A stretch of DNA of 64,000 bases from Rhodobacter sp. SY28-1 (GTDB taxonomy: Bacteria > Pseudomonadota > Alphaproteobacteria > Rhodobacterales > Rhodobacteraceae). Below, piece after piece: positions 55,295 to 64,000 of the stretch (position 1 is the first letter of the stretch; each line of letters starts with the position of its first letter). The stretch is taken from contig NZ_STGH01000004.1 in the NCBI RefSeq assembly GCF_005222785.1, positions 124,001 to 188,000 of the forward strand, read 5' to 3'. A program made the position numbers and the translations under genes. Under the pieces are notes generated by a model, which did no database searches, had not been told where the DNA came from, and was given only the letters and a program-made list of their open reading frames with translations.

Positions 55295-57856
55295 ATGTCC
55301 GAGCAGAAGACTGTCTACCTGGCCGATTACCAGCCGTATTCCCATGTCGTCGACAGCGTGGACCTGACCTTCCGCCTGCATCCCACGGCAACCCGAGTGC
55401 TTGCCCGGCTGAGCCTGCGCCCCAATCCCGAACGCAAGGACCGCAATCACCTCCGCCTCGATGGCGAGGGGGTGAAGCTCGTTTCCTGCAGTCTGGATGG
55501 CCAACCCATCACGCCGACGGTCGACGCCCAGTCCCTGACCATTGCGGCCCACGAGCTGCCGAACGCCCCCTTCATTCTGGAAACCGAAGTCGAGATCGCG
55601 CCCGAGGCCAATACCGCGCTGGAAGGCCTCTACATGTCGAACGGCATGTACTGCACCCAGTGCGAGGCCGAGGGCTTTCGCAAGATCACCTACTACCCCG
55701 ACCGCCCCGATGTGATGTCCCGCTTCAAGGTGCGGATCGAATCCGACCTGCCGGTGCTTTTGTCGAACGGCAACCCGACCGGGCAGGGGCCGGGCTGGGC
55801 CGAATGGGACGACCCTTGGCCGAAGCCTGCCTATCTGTTTGCCCTCGTCGCGGGCGACCTTCGTGCCCATTCAGCGAAGTTCGCCACCGCTTCGGGTCGC
55901 CCGGTCGACCTTAACATCTGGGTCCGCCCGGGGGACGAGGACCGCTGCGCCTATGCGATGGACAGCCTCATCCGCTCGATGAAGTGGGACGAACAGGCCT
56001 ACGGCCGCGAATACGATCTGGACGTCTTCAACATCGTCGCCGTTGACGACTTCAACATGGGTGCGATGGAGAACAAGGGGCTGAATATCTTCAACTCCCG
56101 CTATGTTCTTGCGTCCCCGGAAACCGCGACCGACGACGACTATGCCCGGATCGAGGCCATCGTCGCGCATGAGTACTTCCACAACTGGACCGGCAACCGG
56201 ATCACCTGCCGCGACTGGTTCCAGCTTTGCCTGAAGGAAGGGCTGACTGTCTATCGCGACCATCAGTTCAGTGGCGACATGCGCTCCGCCGCCGTTCGCC
56301 GGATCGAGGATGTCGCCGTCCTGCGCAGCCGCCAGTTCCGCGAGGACAACGGTCCGCTTGCCCACCCCGTCCGCCCGGAAAGCTTTATCGAGATCAATAA
56401 CTTCTACACCGCCACCGTCTACGAGAAGGGGGCAGAGGTTATCGGGATGCTCAAGTCTCTGGTGGGAGAGACCGGCTACAAGCGCGCCCTTGACCTTTAC
56501 TTCGACCGCCACGACGGCGATGCCGCCACCATCGAGGATTGGCTGAAGGTCTTCGAAGATGTCACCGGCCGCGACCTGTCGCAGTTCAAGCTCTGGTATT
56601 CGGAAGCGGGCACCCCGCGCCTCAAGGTCACGGAAAACTGGGACAATGGTGTCTACACGCTGACCTTCACCCAGACGAACCCGCCCACTCCCGGCCAACC
56701 GGAAAAGCAGCCGAAGGTCATCCCGATCAAGGTCGGACTGCTGAACCCCAACGGCGACGAGATCGTGCCGACGATCATGCTGGAAATGACACGCCCCAGG
56801 CAGTCCTTCCGCTTTGAAGGCCTTGCCACAAAGCCCGTCCCCTCGATCCTGCGCGGCTTCTCGGCCCCTGTGATCCTTGACCGCAAGGCCCCGGCGACCG
56901 AGCGTGCCTTCCTTCTGGCCCATGACACCGACCCCTTCAACAAATGGGAGGCTGGCCGGGCTCTGGCGAAAGAGGTCCTTGCCGACATGGTGCTGAAGGC
57001 GGCCCCGGTCAGCACGAACTGGCTGGATGCGGTTGCCGCGGTGACGTTCGACGAAACGCTTGACCCGGCGTTCCGTGCGCTCTGCCTGCGCCTGCCCGGC
57101 GAAGACGACATGGCGCAGACCATTCATGCCATGGGCCGCATCCCCGATCCTGCAAAGATCCACGCTGCGCGTCGCGAAATGGGTGGGGCACTTGCGATCC
57201 GCCTGGGCGACGGATTGTCGCGTCTTTACAAGGACCTGGACGACAATGCTCCGTTCTCGCCATCGGCGGCGCAGGCGGGCAGGCGGGCCTTGAAGATTGC
57301 CGCCCTTGGCCTTCTGTCGCGCCGTGACGGCGGCAAGCTTGCCGCTTCGGCCTTCGCCCGCGCCCGCAGCATGACCGAGGAGATCGGCGCTCTGGCGGCG
57401 CTTCTGGATGTGCAGCAAGGCCAGTCGGAACTTGTCACCTTTGCCGCGCGCTGGGGCCGTGACGCGAACGTGATGGACAAGTGGTATGCACTGCAGATCG
57501 GTTACGCCGACCCGGCCGAGGCCGCAGCCGTGACCGCAAGGCTGATCGAGACCCCGGGCTTCGACTGGAAGAACCCCAACCGCTTCCGCAGCGCGATCGG
57601 GGCGTTTGCGGCCAACCACGCGGCTTTCCACCACCGGTCGGGGGCGGGCTATAGACTTGTCGCCGACTGGCTTCTGAAGCTTGACCCGTTGAACCCTCAG
57701 ACCGCCGCCCGCGTCTCGACCGCCTTCGAGACCTGGCCACGCTATGACGCCGCCCGGCGCAAGCTGGCCAGAGGCGAGCTGGGCCGGATGCTTGATACTC
57801 CCGGCCTCAGCGGCGACCTGAGCGAGATGGTCGAACGAATGCTTGCTGCGGGGTAG
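55295..57856 (+). CDS. pepN: aminopeptidase N (M1 family)
   Basis: Zinc metallopeptidase of 853 aa in the cytosol. The exopeptidase motif is MGAMENKGLN near residue 255; the zinc site is HEYFHNW with the distal Glu in KEGLTVYRD. Long C-terminal helical domains complete the E. coli-type enzyme. Start MSEQKTVYLADYQPY at 55295 follows AAAGGGAG; an upstream frame to 55247 overlaps the promoter side of the divergent photolyase gene. Confidence 0.96.
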   Translation: MSEQKTVYLADYQPYSHVVDSVDLTFRLHPTATRVLARLSLRPNPERKDRNHLRLDGEGVKLVSCSLDGQPITPTVDAQSLTIAAHELPNAPFILETEVEIAPEANTALEGLYMSNGMYCTQCEAEGFRKITYYPDRPDVMSRFKVRIESDLPVLLSNGNPTGQGPGWAEWDDPWPKPAYLFALVAGDLRAHSAKFATASGRPVDLNIWVRPGDEDRCAYAMDSLIRSMKWDEQAYGREYDLDVFNIVAVDDFNMGAMENKGLNIFNSRYVLASPETATDDDYARIEAIVAHEYFHNWTGNRITCRDWFQLCLKEGLTVYRDHQFSGDMRSAAVRRIEDVAVLRSRQFREDNGPLAHPVRPESFIEINNFYTATVYEKGAEVIGMLKSLVGETGYKRALDLYFDRHDGDAATIEDWLKVFEDVTGRDLSQFKLWYSEAGTPRLKVTENWDNGVYTLTFTQTNPPTPGQPEKQPKVIPIKVGLLNPNGDEIVPTIMLEMTRPRQSFRFEGLATKPVPSILRGFSAPVILDRKAPATERAFLLAHDTDPFNKWEAGRALAKEVLADMVLKAAPVSTNWLDAVAAVTFDETLDPAFRALCLRLPGEDDMAQTIHAMGRIPDPAKIHAARREMGGALAIRLGDGLSRLYKDLDDNAPFSPSAAQAGRRALKIAALGLLSRRDGGKLAASAFARARSMTEEIGALAALLDVQQGQSELVTFAARWGRDANVMDKWYALQIGYADPAEAAAVTARLIETPGFDWKNPNRFRSAIGAFAANHAAFHHRSGAGYRLVADWLLKLDPLNPQTAARVSTAFETWPRYDAARRKLARGELGRMLDTPGLSGDLSEMVERMLAAG

Positions 57857-57950
57857 GACAGGGATAGGGCGGTCACGTCCACGGGGCGACCGAAGGGACT
57901 AATTCCTTCAACGAAAGAAGGGCTTGGACCCAGAATCCTGGCACTGTCGG

Positions 57951-57969
57951 AAACGGCCCGTCCGGGCCG
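57951..57969 (-). terminator. probable terminator of the transglycosylase gene
   Basis: On the minus strand CGGCCCG-GA-CGGGCCG is followed by TTT, 13 nt after the transglycosylase stop. The U-tract is short, so strength is uncertain. It lies between convergent genes. Confidence 0.6.
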
Positions 57970-57981
57970 ATCAACCCGGTC

Positions 57982-58572
57982 TCAGGCCTTGCAATAGGGC
58001 TGCGCGCTGGTCCAGGCCGACATGGCCGACCGCTTTTCGCTGCTGCGCAAGGGCGCCCAGTCCCGCCCGATGCCACGATTCCCGCCGCCTGCAACCATTC
58101 CGTCCTTGGCCACCTGGGTCGACATGATCTCGACCGCGCATTCCAGGTTCGCCTCGCCATCCTTCAGCGCCACGACCGAGGTCGCCTCACAGCCGTAGTT
58201 CAGCGCCGACCGGGGCGAGATCTGCATCAGACCGATCCACCGCCCGCCACCGCCCGAAGCGGCCGGATTCCAGGTGCTTTCGTACTTTGCCACCGCCGAC
58301 AGAAGCCCCGCCCAGAAGGCGCGCCGCTCGTCGACCGAGGCATCCATATAGCCTGGACACCAGGTTTCGATGTCCGCCGGCACCTTTTCTGACAGGACCT
58401 GATCCTTGGTTGACAGGGCGACCAGGGTTGATTCGGTCCACTCCGGGCCTTCCGGGTGGTGGTCCCACTGCATGGGCGGCGCAACAAAGGACATCTCGTC
58501 CGCCGGCTTGGTGTTCACACACGCCGACAGCGAAGCCGCTGCAAACATTCCCATAATCCCGCGTTTCATCAT
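57982..58572 (-). CDS. lytic transglycosylase (SLT) lipoprotein
   Basis: Cleaves peptidoglycan glycan strands. 196 aa. Signal peptide with lipobox SLSAC (Cys at 18) anchors it to the outer membrane. The catalytic Glu is in AKYESTWNPAA; GRWIGLMQISPRSALNYGC is the SLT signature, with ECAVEIMSTQV after it. Several Cys suggest disulfides. Divergent from the 402-aa unknown by 100 bp. Confidence 0.88.
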   Translation of the reverse strand: MMKRGIMGMFAAASLSACVNTKPADEMSFVAPPMQWDHHPEGPEWTESTLVALSTKDQVLSEKVPADIETWCPGYMDASVDERRAFWAGLLSAVAKYESTWNPAASGGGGRWIGLMQISPRSALNYGCEATSVVALKDGEANLECAVEIMSTQVAKDGMVAGGGNRGIGRDWAPLRSSEKRSAMSAWTSAQPYCKA

Positions 58573-58672
58573 GGCGGTGTCACCCGAAAATCACTGCATT
58601 TCCCTTTTTTCGCCCTGATCCGGGATCACGGTTTGGCCAACGGCAGGCAAAACCTGCCCGGAGAGCGAGTCG

Positions 58673-59881
58673 ATGCTAGTTACACCGTCACTTATGCATG
58701 TGAAAACCCGTGCGGGCCGCAGTCAGCAAGAAGACGCCTTGGCCCTTCGCGCGGACAGTGCCGCTTCTGCTGTCATGCCGGACGGGCTTGCGGCCGATCA
58801 GGTGCTGTCGCGCATCGATGCTCCGGTCCTGCGGGTCGGGGCCGAGAAGACCGAATGGCAGTGCGTGCGTGACGATCACGCGGCGATGGCCGCGGCGGGG
58901 GAATGGGCCGACCTTCTCGAAGCGTTGCGCTACACCGACCAGGAACGCGTCATGGCCTCGGGCGGCCACCGTGTCGCCCCGCTGATCAGCGATGGCATGC
59001 GCGCCGCGCTGACCGGCGCGATCAACCGTCAGGACTGGTCCGCCGCCCAGGCCGAGCTTGCGGCGCTGGAAGTCCTGCATGAACGCAACCCCGAAGACTA
59101 TTGCGCGGCCCAGGTCGTGGCCCAGGGTCACATCGACCTTGCCCTCGCGCGCGGCCGTTCCGCGCCGCAAGGCCAGATCTCGCGCGACCTCTTGGCCGAG
59201 GGCGCGGCCCATTTCGACCGGGCCGAGGCGCTGGTCAACCAGTTCGACCCGATCGAGGAAATGTCGCCGCTTCTCGCCGCGACCCGTTACGCACTTCTGC
59301 CCGGGATCGAGGATGGCGGCTCGGTCTGCCGTGAATGGTATCAGGACTGGGTCGACCTCGACCCCGAGGATGCGGCCGCTCATGCTGCCCATGCCGTGAA
59401 CATGATGCCCGGCTGGAACGGCTCGCTGTCCGGTTTCGAACGCGAAGCCCGCCGCGCCGTCCGGATGACCGAGGCTGTGACCGGCAAGGCCGCCTATGCC
59501 GTCTACCATATCACTGCGGCCGATCTTCTGGGCGATCTGTCCCCCACAGTCGACCTCGAATACTTCTGCGAGGCGCTGGCCGACTACCAGACCGCCACCG
59601 GCTGCCAGCACCGTGCCAACGTGGCGGCCCATCTTCTCAGCAACATCGCGCTGGAATTCCGCCGCGACGCCTCGACCTCGGCCTACCAGCTGACCAAGGT
59701 GCGCGCGGCGCTGTCCGACGTCCTGTGGAACCGGCTGCGCGAGATTCAGATGGATTGCTGGACCCGTGGCACCGACAGTCTCGCCTTCGCGATGGCCGAA
59801 GTCTTCGGCCCCGCCCTGAAACGTGGCGCGCGTATCGTGCGGCGCGGCGACGGCCTTGGTACTCTGGTCCGCCGGACCTGA
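58673..59881 (+). CDS. conserved protein of unknown function, 402 aa
   Basis: I do not recognise this protein. It is soluble, alpha-helical and has no signal peptide or membrane segment. Helical pairs such as INRQDWSAAQAELAALEVLHERNP look like degenerate TPR or related repeats. A central region (YCAAQVVAQGHIDLALARG) precedes a DDLDPEDAAAHAAHAVNMMPGWNG-type segment (in part EDAAAHAAHAVNMMPGW). GGAGAG lies 8 nt before the ATG at 58673. It precedes gatB by 74 bp on the same strand. Confidence 0.75.
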   Translation: MLVTPSLMHVKTRAGRSQQEDALALRADSAASAVMPDGLAADQVLSRIDAPVLRVGAEKTEWQCVRDDHAAMAAAGEWADLLEALRYTDQERVMASGGHRVAPLISDGMRAALTGAINRQDWSAAQAELAALEVLHERNPEDYCAAQVVAQGHIDLALARGRSAPQGQISRDLLAEGAAHFDRAEALVNQFDPIEEMSPLLAATRYALLPGIEDGGSVCREWYQDWVDLDPEDAAAHAAHAVNMMPGWNGSLSGFEREARRAVRMTEAVTGKAAYAVYHITAADLLGDLSPTVDLEYFCEALADYQTATGCQHRANVAAHLLSNIALEFRRDASTSAYQLTKVRAALSDVLWNRLREIQMDCWTRGTDSLAFAMAEVFGPALKRGARIVRRGDGLGTLVRRT

Positions 59882-59955
59882 TCCCAAGTCCTGACCTCTT
59901 GCCCTGACGGTCCTTGCGGCCTAAACCCGGCCCCAAGGACCATTCGGAGGCTTCC

Positions 59956-61467
59956 ATGCTCGACCTGACCTATACCGCGCCCGCTCCACGCGTGATCGCC
60001 GGGGCCAAGCACGACTGGGAACTGGTCATCGGCATGGAAATCCACGCCCAGGTCTCCTCGAACGCCAAGCTGTTCTCGGGCGCCTCGACCGCTTTCGGGG
60101 CCGAGCCCAACTCCAACGTCTCCTTCGTCGATTGCGCGATGCCGGGGATGCTTCCGGTCATCAACGAATTCTGCGTGGAACAGGCGGTCCGCACCGGCCT
60201 TGGCCTGAAGGCGCAGATTAACCTGACCTCGGCCTTCGACCGGAAGAACTACTTCTACCCCGACCTGCCGCAGGGCTATCAGATCAGCCAGCTTTATCAC
60301 CCCATCGTGGGTGAAGGCGAAGTGATCGTGGAAATGGCCCCCGGCGTCGCCCGCCGCGTCCGGATCGAGCGCATCCACCTTGAACAGGACGCCGGGAAAT
60401 CCATCCACGACATGGACCCGAACCTGTCCTTCGTCGACTTCAACCGGACAGGTGTGGCGCTGATGGAAATCGTCTCCCGCCCCGACATCCGGGGGCCCGA
60501 GGAAGCGGCGGCCTATGTCACCAAGCTGCGCCAGATCCTGCGCTACCTTGGCACCTGCGACGGCAACATGCAGAACGGAAACCTCCGCGCCGACGTGAAC
60601 GTCAGCGTCTGCCGCCCCGGCCAGTATGAGAAATATCAGGCCACGCAGGACTTCTCGCATCTGGGGACCCGCTGCGAAATCAAGAACATGAATTCGATGC
60701 GCTTCATCCAGGCCGCCATCGAGTACGAGGCCCGCCGCCAGATCGCCATCATCGAGGACGGCGGTTCGGTGGTACAGGAAACCCGGCTTTACGACCCGGA
60801 CAAGAACGAAACCCGCAGCATGCGCTCGAAGGAAGAGGCGCATGATTACCGCTACTTCCCCGACCCCGACCTTTTGCCGTTGGAGATCGAGCAAGCCTGG
60901 GTCGACGACGTGGCCGCCAGGATGCCGGAACTCCCCGACGCCAAGAAGGCCCGCTTCATGGCCGACTACGGCCTGACCGATTACGACGCCAACGTCCTGA
61001 CCGCCGAGTTGGACTCCGCCCGCTACTTTGACGAAGTCGCCAAGGGCCGCGACGGCAAGATGGCGGCGAACTGGGTCATCAACGAACTTTTCGGCAGGCT
61101 GAAGAAGGAAGGCCACGACATCACCGCAAGCCCGGTCTCGGCGGTGCAACTTGGCGGGATCATCGACCTGATCGCCGCGGGCACGATCAGCGGCAAGATG
61201 GCCAAGGACCTGTTCGAAATCGTCTACACCGAAGGCGGCGACCCGGCCCAGATCGCCGAGGCGCGGGGGATGAAGCAGGTCACCGACACTGCAGCCATTG
61301 AAAAGGCGGTCGACGAGATCATCGCTGCAAACCCCGAGCAGGTGGAAAAGGCCAAGGCCAATCCAAAGCTTGCCGGCTGGTTCACGGGGCAGGTGATCAA
61401 GGCCTCGGGCGGCAAGGCCAACCCGGCCACCGTCAACGCGCTGGTCGCGGCCAAGCTGGGTCTCTGA
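59956..61467 (+). CDS. gatB: Asp-tRNA(Asn)/Glu-tRNA(Gln) amidotransferase subunit B
   Basis: Kinase/transferase subunit of GatCAB, converting mischarged Glu-tRNA-Gln or Asp-tRNA-Asn. 503 aa. [42 protein letters not shown] and [19 protein letters not shown] (in part) are hallmark segments; the last 150 residues form the GatB/YqeY tRNA-binding domain. CGGAGG lies 7 nt before the ATG at 59956. gatA and gatC are not in the window. Confidence 0.97.
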   Translation: MLDLTYTAPAPRVIAGAKHDWELVIGMEIHAQVSSNAKLFSGASTAFGAEPNSNVSFVDCAMPGMLPVINEFCVEQAVRTGLGLKAQINLTSAFDRKNYFYPDLPQGYQISQLYHPIVGEGEVIVEMAPGVARRVRIERIHLEQDAGKSIHDMDPNLSFVDFNRTGVALMEIVSRPDIRGPEEAAAYVTKLRQILRYLGTCDGNMQNGNLRADVNVSVCRPGQYEKYQATQDFSHLGTRCEIKNMNSMRFIQAAIEYEARRQIAIIEDGGSVVQETRLYDPDKNETRSMRSKEEAHDYRYFPDPDLLPLEIEQAWVDDVAARMPELPDAKKARFMADYGLTDYDANVLTAELDSARYFDEVAKGRDGKMAANWVINELFGRLKKEGHDITASPVSAVQLGGIIDLIAAGTISGKMAKDLFEIVYTEGGDPAQIAEARGMKQVTDTAAIEKAVDEIIAANPEQVEKAKANPKLAGWFTGQVIKASGGKANPATVNALVAAKLGL

Positions 61468-61520
61468 CGCCCCGGCTGTTGCCGATCAGGCGCGGTTCTG
61501 CCGGAATGATCCGGGGTGGT

Positions 61521-61567
61521 TTGCGACAAGTCGCAAGATATCCTATCTCTTTCGCAACACATTGCGA
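61521..61567 (+). promoter_or_regulatory. two TTGCGA inverted repeats over the DUF4177 promoter
   Basis: TTGCGA-CAAG-TCGCAA (61521-61536) and TCGCAA-CACA-TTGCGA (61552-61567) share the same half-site and the same 4-bp spacer, and their centres are 31 bp apart. The first TTGCGA fits a -35 element; TATCTC at 61544-61549 follows at 17 bp as -10. The second dyad would overlap the transcript start. No known regulator was matched. Confidence 0.6.
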
Positions 61568-61576
61568 GAGCACCCG

Positions 61577-61957
61577 ATGCAACGTTTCGAGTTCAAGGTC
61601 ATTCCGGCCCCCAAACGCGGCGAAAAGGCGCGCGGTGTCAAGACCACGGAAGACCGCTTCGCGCTGGCCCTGACCAACCTGATGAACCAGCTTGGCGCGG
61701 AAGGCTGGGACTACGTCCGCGCCGATGCGCTTCCGTGCGAGGAACGGGTGGGCTTCACCGGGTCGAAGACCACCTTCCAGAATGTGCTGGTATTCCGGCG
61801 GGTTATCTCTGGCGGCGCAGCCGAAGTTCAGTCCTCGACACGTCTTCTGTTGCAGGAACCGGTCCAGGCCACACCGCGCCTTGGTCCTGCAGAAACCCCG
61901 ATGCCCGGAAACGCGCCCGCCGTCGGCCCCGCCAAGCCCGACCTCGCGGCCGAGTAG
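61577..61957 (+). CDS. DUF4177-type small protein
   Basis: Protein of 126 aa. The core RFEFKVIPAPKRGEKARGVK, TEDRFALALTNLMNQLGAEGWDYVRADALPCEER (in part) and TTFQNVLVFRR is the DUF4177 pattern of a beta-strand pair around an AEGW turn. A Pro/Ala-rich tail of about 35 residues follows. Function unknown. ATG at 61577. The striking TTGCGA repeats just upstream suggest tight regulation. Its stop abuts that of the convergent aminotransferase. Confidence 0.85.
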   Translation: MQRFEFKVIPAPKRGEKARGVKTTEDRFALALTNLMNQLGAEGWDYVRADALPCEERVGFTGSKTTFQNVLVFRRVISGGAAEVQSSTRLLLQEPVQATPRLGPAETPMPGNAPAVGPAKPDLAAE

Positions 61958-63058
61958 TCAGCCCGCAGCCTTCAGCGCCAGCGGCAGGGCTTCGGCCAAC
62001 AGATCAAGCGTCGGATCATCGCCCAGACTGATCCGGATGCAGCGGTCCAGTGGGCTGACCCCGGGCATCCGGATGAAGATACCCCTTTGCCCCAACTCGG
62101 CTAGAACCTTCCGGGCAAAGTCGCCGTCACGCCCGCAATCGATGGTGACGAAATTCGTGGCCGACGGAAGCGGGACCAGACCGTTGTCCCGCGCGATGCC
62201 CGACAGCCGCGTCCGCGCCGAAATCGTCCGCGCCTGCACCTCGCGCAGCCAGTCCTGATCCTGCAGGGCAGCCAAGGCCCCGGCTTGAGAAATCCGGCCC
62301 ATCCCGAAATGGTCGCGCACCTTGTCGAAGGCCAGCGCCAGGCCAGGATTGGTGATCGCATAACCTACCCTTGCCCCCGCCAGCCCGTACCCCTTTGAAA
62401 AGGTCCGCATCCGGATCACCTGAGGGTGGTCTGCCGGGATTACTGGCACCGTGCCGGGCGGGGCAAGATCGGCATAAGCCTCATCCAGGATCAGCAGCGT
62501 CTCACTGGGCAGGTTCGCCACCATGTCCTCCACCACCGACGCAGGATGGTGGCTACCCATCGGATTGTCGGGATTGGCGAAGTAGATCAGCTTTGCACCC
62601 GTAGCCTGCGCCTCGGACAAAAGGGCCTCCGGGTCCTCATGGTCCCTCCGATAGGGCACCCGGGTAAGGTCGCCGCCATAGCCCGCGACATGGAAGTTGA
62701 ACGTCGGATAGGCCCCAAGACTGGTCACGACCGGCGTCCCCGGTTCCTGCACCAGACGGCAGACAAGACCCAGAAGTCCGTCGATCCCTGGTCCAACCGC
62801 AATATGCGCCGGTGTCACGCCATGGTGCGCCGCAAGCGCCTGTTTCAGATCATGATTTTCCGGGTCGCCATACATCCAGGCCCCCTCGGCCGCCGCCTTC
62901 ATGGCAGCAATCGCGCGGGGTGAGGGGCCAAACAGCGACTCATTCGCCCCCAACCGGGCGCGGAACGGAATGCCGCTCCGTCGCTCCAGCGCCTCCGGTC
63001 CGGTGAACGGTACGGAGGAGGGCAGGGCGGCGGCATGGGGGGTCAGAAAGCGGCTCAT
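61958..63058 (-). CDS. HisC-like PLP-dependent aminotransferase (fold type I)
   Basis: Aminotransferase of 366 aa. LGANESLFGPSPRAIAAM and YGDPENHDLKQALAAHHGV match histidinol-phosphate aminotransferases. The PLP Lys is in RTFSKGYGLAGARVGYA; NPDNPMGS and LDEAYADL give the cofactor Asn and Asp; RISLG carries the carboxylate-binding Arg. No other his gene is adjacent, so histidine or aromatic amino-acid metabolism are both possible. ATG at 63058. Confidence 0.88.
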   Translation of the reverse strand: MSRFLTPHAAALPSSVPFTGPEALERRSGIPFRARLGANESLFGPSPRAIAAMKAAAEGAWMYGDPENHDLKQALAAHHGVTPAHIAVGPGIDGLLGLVCRLVQEPGTPVVTSLGAYPTFNFHVAGYGGDLTRVPYRRDHEDPEALLSEAQATGAKLIYFANPDNPMGSHHPASVVEDMVANLPSETLLILDEAYADLAPPGTVPVIPADHPQVIRMRTFSKGYGLAGARVGYAITNPGLALAFDKVRDHFGMGRISQAGALAALQDQDWLREVQARTISARTRLSGIARDNGLVPLPSATNFVTIDCGRDGDFARKVLAELGQRGIFIRMPGVSPLDRCIRISLGDDPTLDLLAEALPLALKAAG

Positions 63059-63110
63059 GCGGCGAAAGCTGGCATGGGGCCGGGGCCCGCGCAAGCCCCG
63101 GGGCGCGCAC

Positions 63111-63440
63111 TCAACGCAGGAACTTGCGGCGGCTTTCCTCGGCGATGGCCTGCAGCATCTCCAGCCGGGCGAGTTCCGCCATGGCGGCCTTGCGCTCGGC
63201 CTCGTCAGTCAGGGTCGCCAGATGCGCCCGCTGTGCCGCGGCCTGCTTCTTCAACGTGATTTCCTCGGGCAACACGCCTGCCTGCGCCATGATCCGGAAC
63301 CCCACCGCATCGCCCGCCGACACGAAGGCATCGCCTGGCCGGTCGGGCAGGGGCTTGCCCTCACCCTCCAACCCCTGCAACTCGCCCTTCAGCCGGGCTT
63401 TCTGGATCTGGCGCTCGGCCAGTCGGGACAGCCAGGACAT
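63111..63440 (-). CDS. DUF1992 (DnaJ-associated) family protein
   Basis: Protein of 109 aa. ERQIQKARLKGELQGLEGEGKPLPDRP is the DUF1992 signature (quoted in part: GELQGLEGEGKPLPDRP). The rest is helical and charged. Function unknown. An exceptionally good ribosome site (GGAGG, 8 nt before ATG) precedes it. It follows valS after a terminator. Confidence 0.88.
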   Translation of the reverse strand: MSWLSRLAERQIQKARLKGELQGLEGEGKPLPDRPGDAFVSAGDAVGFRIMAQAGVLPEEITLKKQAAAQRAHLATLTDEAERKAAMAELARLEMLQAIAEESRRKFLR

Positions 63441-63457
63441 CGCGTCACCTCCTCACC

Positions 63458-63492
63458 AAAAGTGGCCCTTCACAGAGCGCTCTTCAAGGGCC
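63458..63492 (-). terminator. terminator of valS
   Basis: On the minus strand GGCCCTT and AAGGGCC enclose an AGAGC-GCTCT inner stem; TTTT follows after AC. Located 19 nt after the valS stop. Confidence 0.8.
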
Positions 63493-63510
63493 GCGCGATT
63501 CCGGAAATGG

Positions 63511-64000
63511 TCAGCCAAGGTCCGCCAAACGCCGCAGCGCCTCGCTGATCTTTGCCGCCTCTTCCTGCCGCGCCTCCAGGTTCGACTGCGCCTCCATCAC
63601 AACATCTTCCGGCGCCGACTTGACGAAGTTCGGGTTGTCGAGCCGGCCTTTCAGCCCCCCGATCTCCTTGCCCAGCTTGTCCAGCGCCTTCTGCAGCCGG
63701 GATTTCTCCTCGGCAATGTCGATCAGCCCTGCCAGCGGGATCGCAAAGGCCGCCCCTTCCGCCGCCACGGCGATAGAGCCCTTCGGGGCCGCGCCCTCTG
63801 TCACCTGATCAATCCGGGCCAGCCGCTTGATCAGCATCTCGTTGCGCTGGAAGGCCTGCCGCGCCTCGTCGGTCAGCGAGGTCGCCACCAGGTCCGCCTT
63901 CAGCCCCACCGGCACATGCACCTGCGCGCGGGCGGACCGGATGTCGTCGATCAGCGTGGTCGCAAAGGACGTTTCGCGGTCGGCTTCCGCGTCGATCAGG
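63511..64000 (-). CDS. valS: valine--tRNA ligase, C-terminal part (5' end outside window)
   Basis: The last 163 codons of ValRS are visible; the frame is open at the window edge. RSARAQVHVPVGLKADLV belongs to the anticodon-binding region, and PLAGLIDIAEEKSRLQKALDKLGKEIGGLKGRLDNPNFV (in part) to the C-terminal coiled-coil arm that contacts tRNA-Val. A terminator follows. Confidence 0.93.
   Translation of the reverse strand, partial: LIDAEADRETSFATTLIDDIRSARAQVHVPVGLKADLVATSLTDEARQAFQRNEMLIKRLARIDQVTEGAAPKGSIAVAAEGAAFAIPLAGLIDIAEEKSRLQKALDKLGKEIGGLKGRLDNPNFVKSAPEDVVMEAQSNLEARQEEAAKISEALRRLADLG

Noticed and set aside
61521-61536. NnrR/FNR-family site before the DUF4177 gene
   Set aside because: FNR-family sites of the form TTGCG-N4-CGCAA have four central bases; here six separate TTGCG and CGCAA, so the geometry does not fit.
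1-64000. CRISPR array, prophage, insertion sequence or defence island
   Set aside because: No regularly spaced repeats, transposase, integrase, phage structural or restriction genes were found on either strand.

Overview
The window is GC-rich chromosomal DNA. Gene content and order point to an aerobic alphaproteobacterium of the Rhodobacteraceae (Rhodobacterales): ccmI next to ruvX, heterotetrameric sarcosine oxidase genes, aerobic cobaltochelatase cobS and cobT, yajC-secD-secF followed by an Mth938-like gene, and several small families typical of this group (DUF1289, DUF6525, DUF427). This placement is inference from gene content. No 16S rRNA, phage, insertion sequence, plasmid origin or CRISPR array was seen. 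Genes are densely packed on both strands, often with 4-nt ATGA or GTGA overlaps.

Layout. 1-5 kb: a Bcr/CflA-type drug exporter (cut by the window edge), a TetR regulator with a divergent short-chain dehydrogenase, a TauE/SafE exporter, and a DUF1289-ruvX-ccmI cluster on the minus strand. 6.4-12.8 kb: a sarcosine oxidase operon (soxB, soxD, soxA, soxG) with two extra genes, a small single-span membrane protein and an FkbM-like methyltransferase, inserted between soxB and soxD. 13-18 kb: iron-type superoxide dismutase, a LOG-family protein, a membrane-anchored LysM protein, an ArsR regulator and an Atm1/HMT-type ABC exporter. 18-25 kb: a large secreted caspase-fold/TPR protein, a YfgM-like protein, a BamB-like lipoprotein and der. 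25-35 kb: serS with a TspO-like gene, yajC-secD-secF, a CAT-anticodon tRNA, purM-purN and RNase D. 35-46 kb: sufE, an M24 aminopeptidase, cobT and cobS separated by unrelated genes, msrB, a J-domain protein, bolA, and a COG0523 (CobW-family) GTPase behind a near-canonical Zur box. 46-58 kb: malate synthase G, an ArsR/AHSA1 operon, a non-pyrrolysine MttB homologue paired with a trimethylamine-dehydrogenase-like flavoprotein, a photolyase and aminopeptidase N. 58-64 kb: a lytic transglycosylase lipoprotein, an unrecognised 402-aa protein, gatB, a DUF4177 gene, a HisC-like aminotransferase, DUF1992 and the 3' end of valS.

Common threads. Methylated-amine and one-carbon metabolism appears twice: sarcosine oxidase at 6-13 kb and the MttB/TMADH-like pair at 50-54 kb. 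MttB-type methyltransferases are normally corrinoid-dependent and cobS/cobT serve cobalamin synthesis, so these parts may be metabolically linked, but nothing in the sequence proves co-regulation.

The least explained signals are regulatory or structural. They are two inverted repeats built from TTGCGA half-sites 31 bp apart over the apparent promoter of the DUF4177 gene; a repeat element of about 80 bp found in two convergent intergenic regions; intercistronic hairpins around the two inserted genes in the sarcosine oxidase operon; the Zur box; and the caspase/TPR protein. I found no clearly new multi-gene defence or biosynthetic system.
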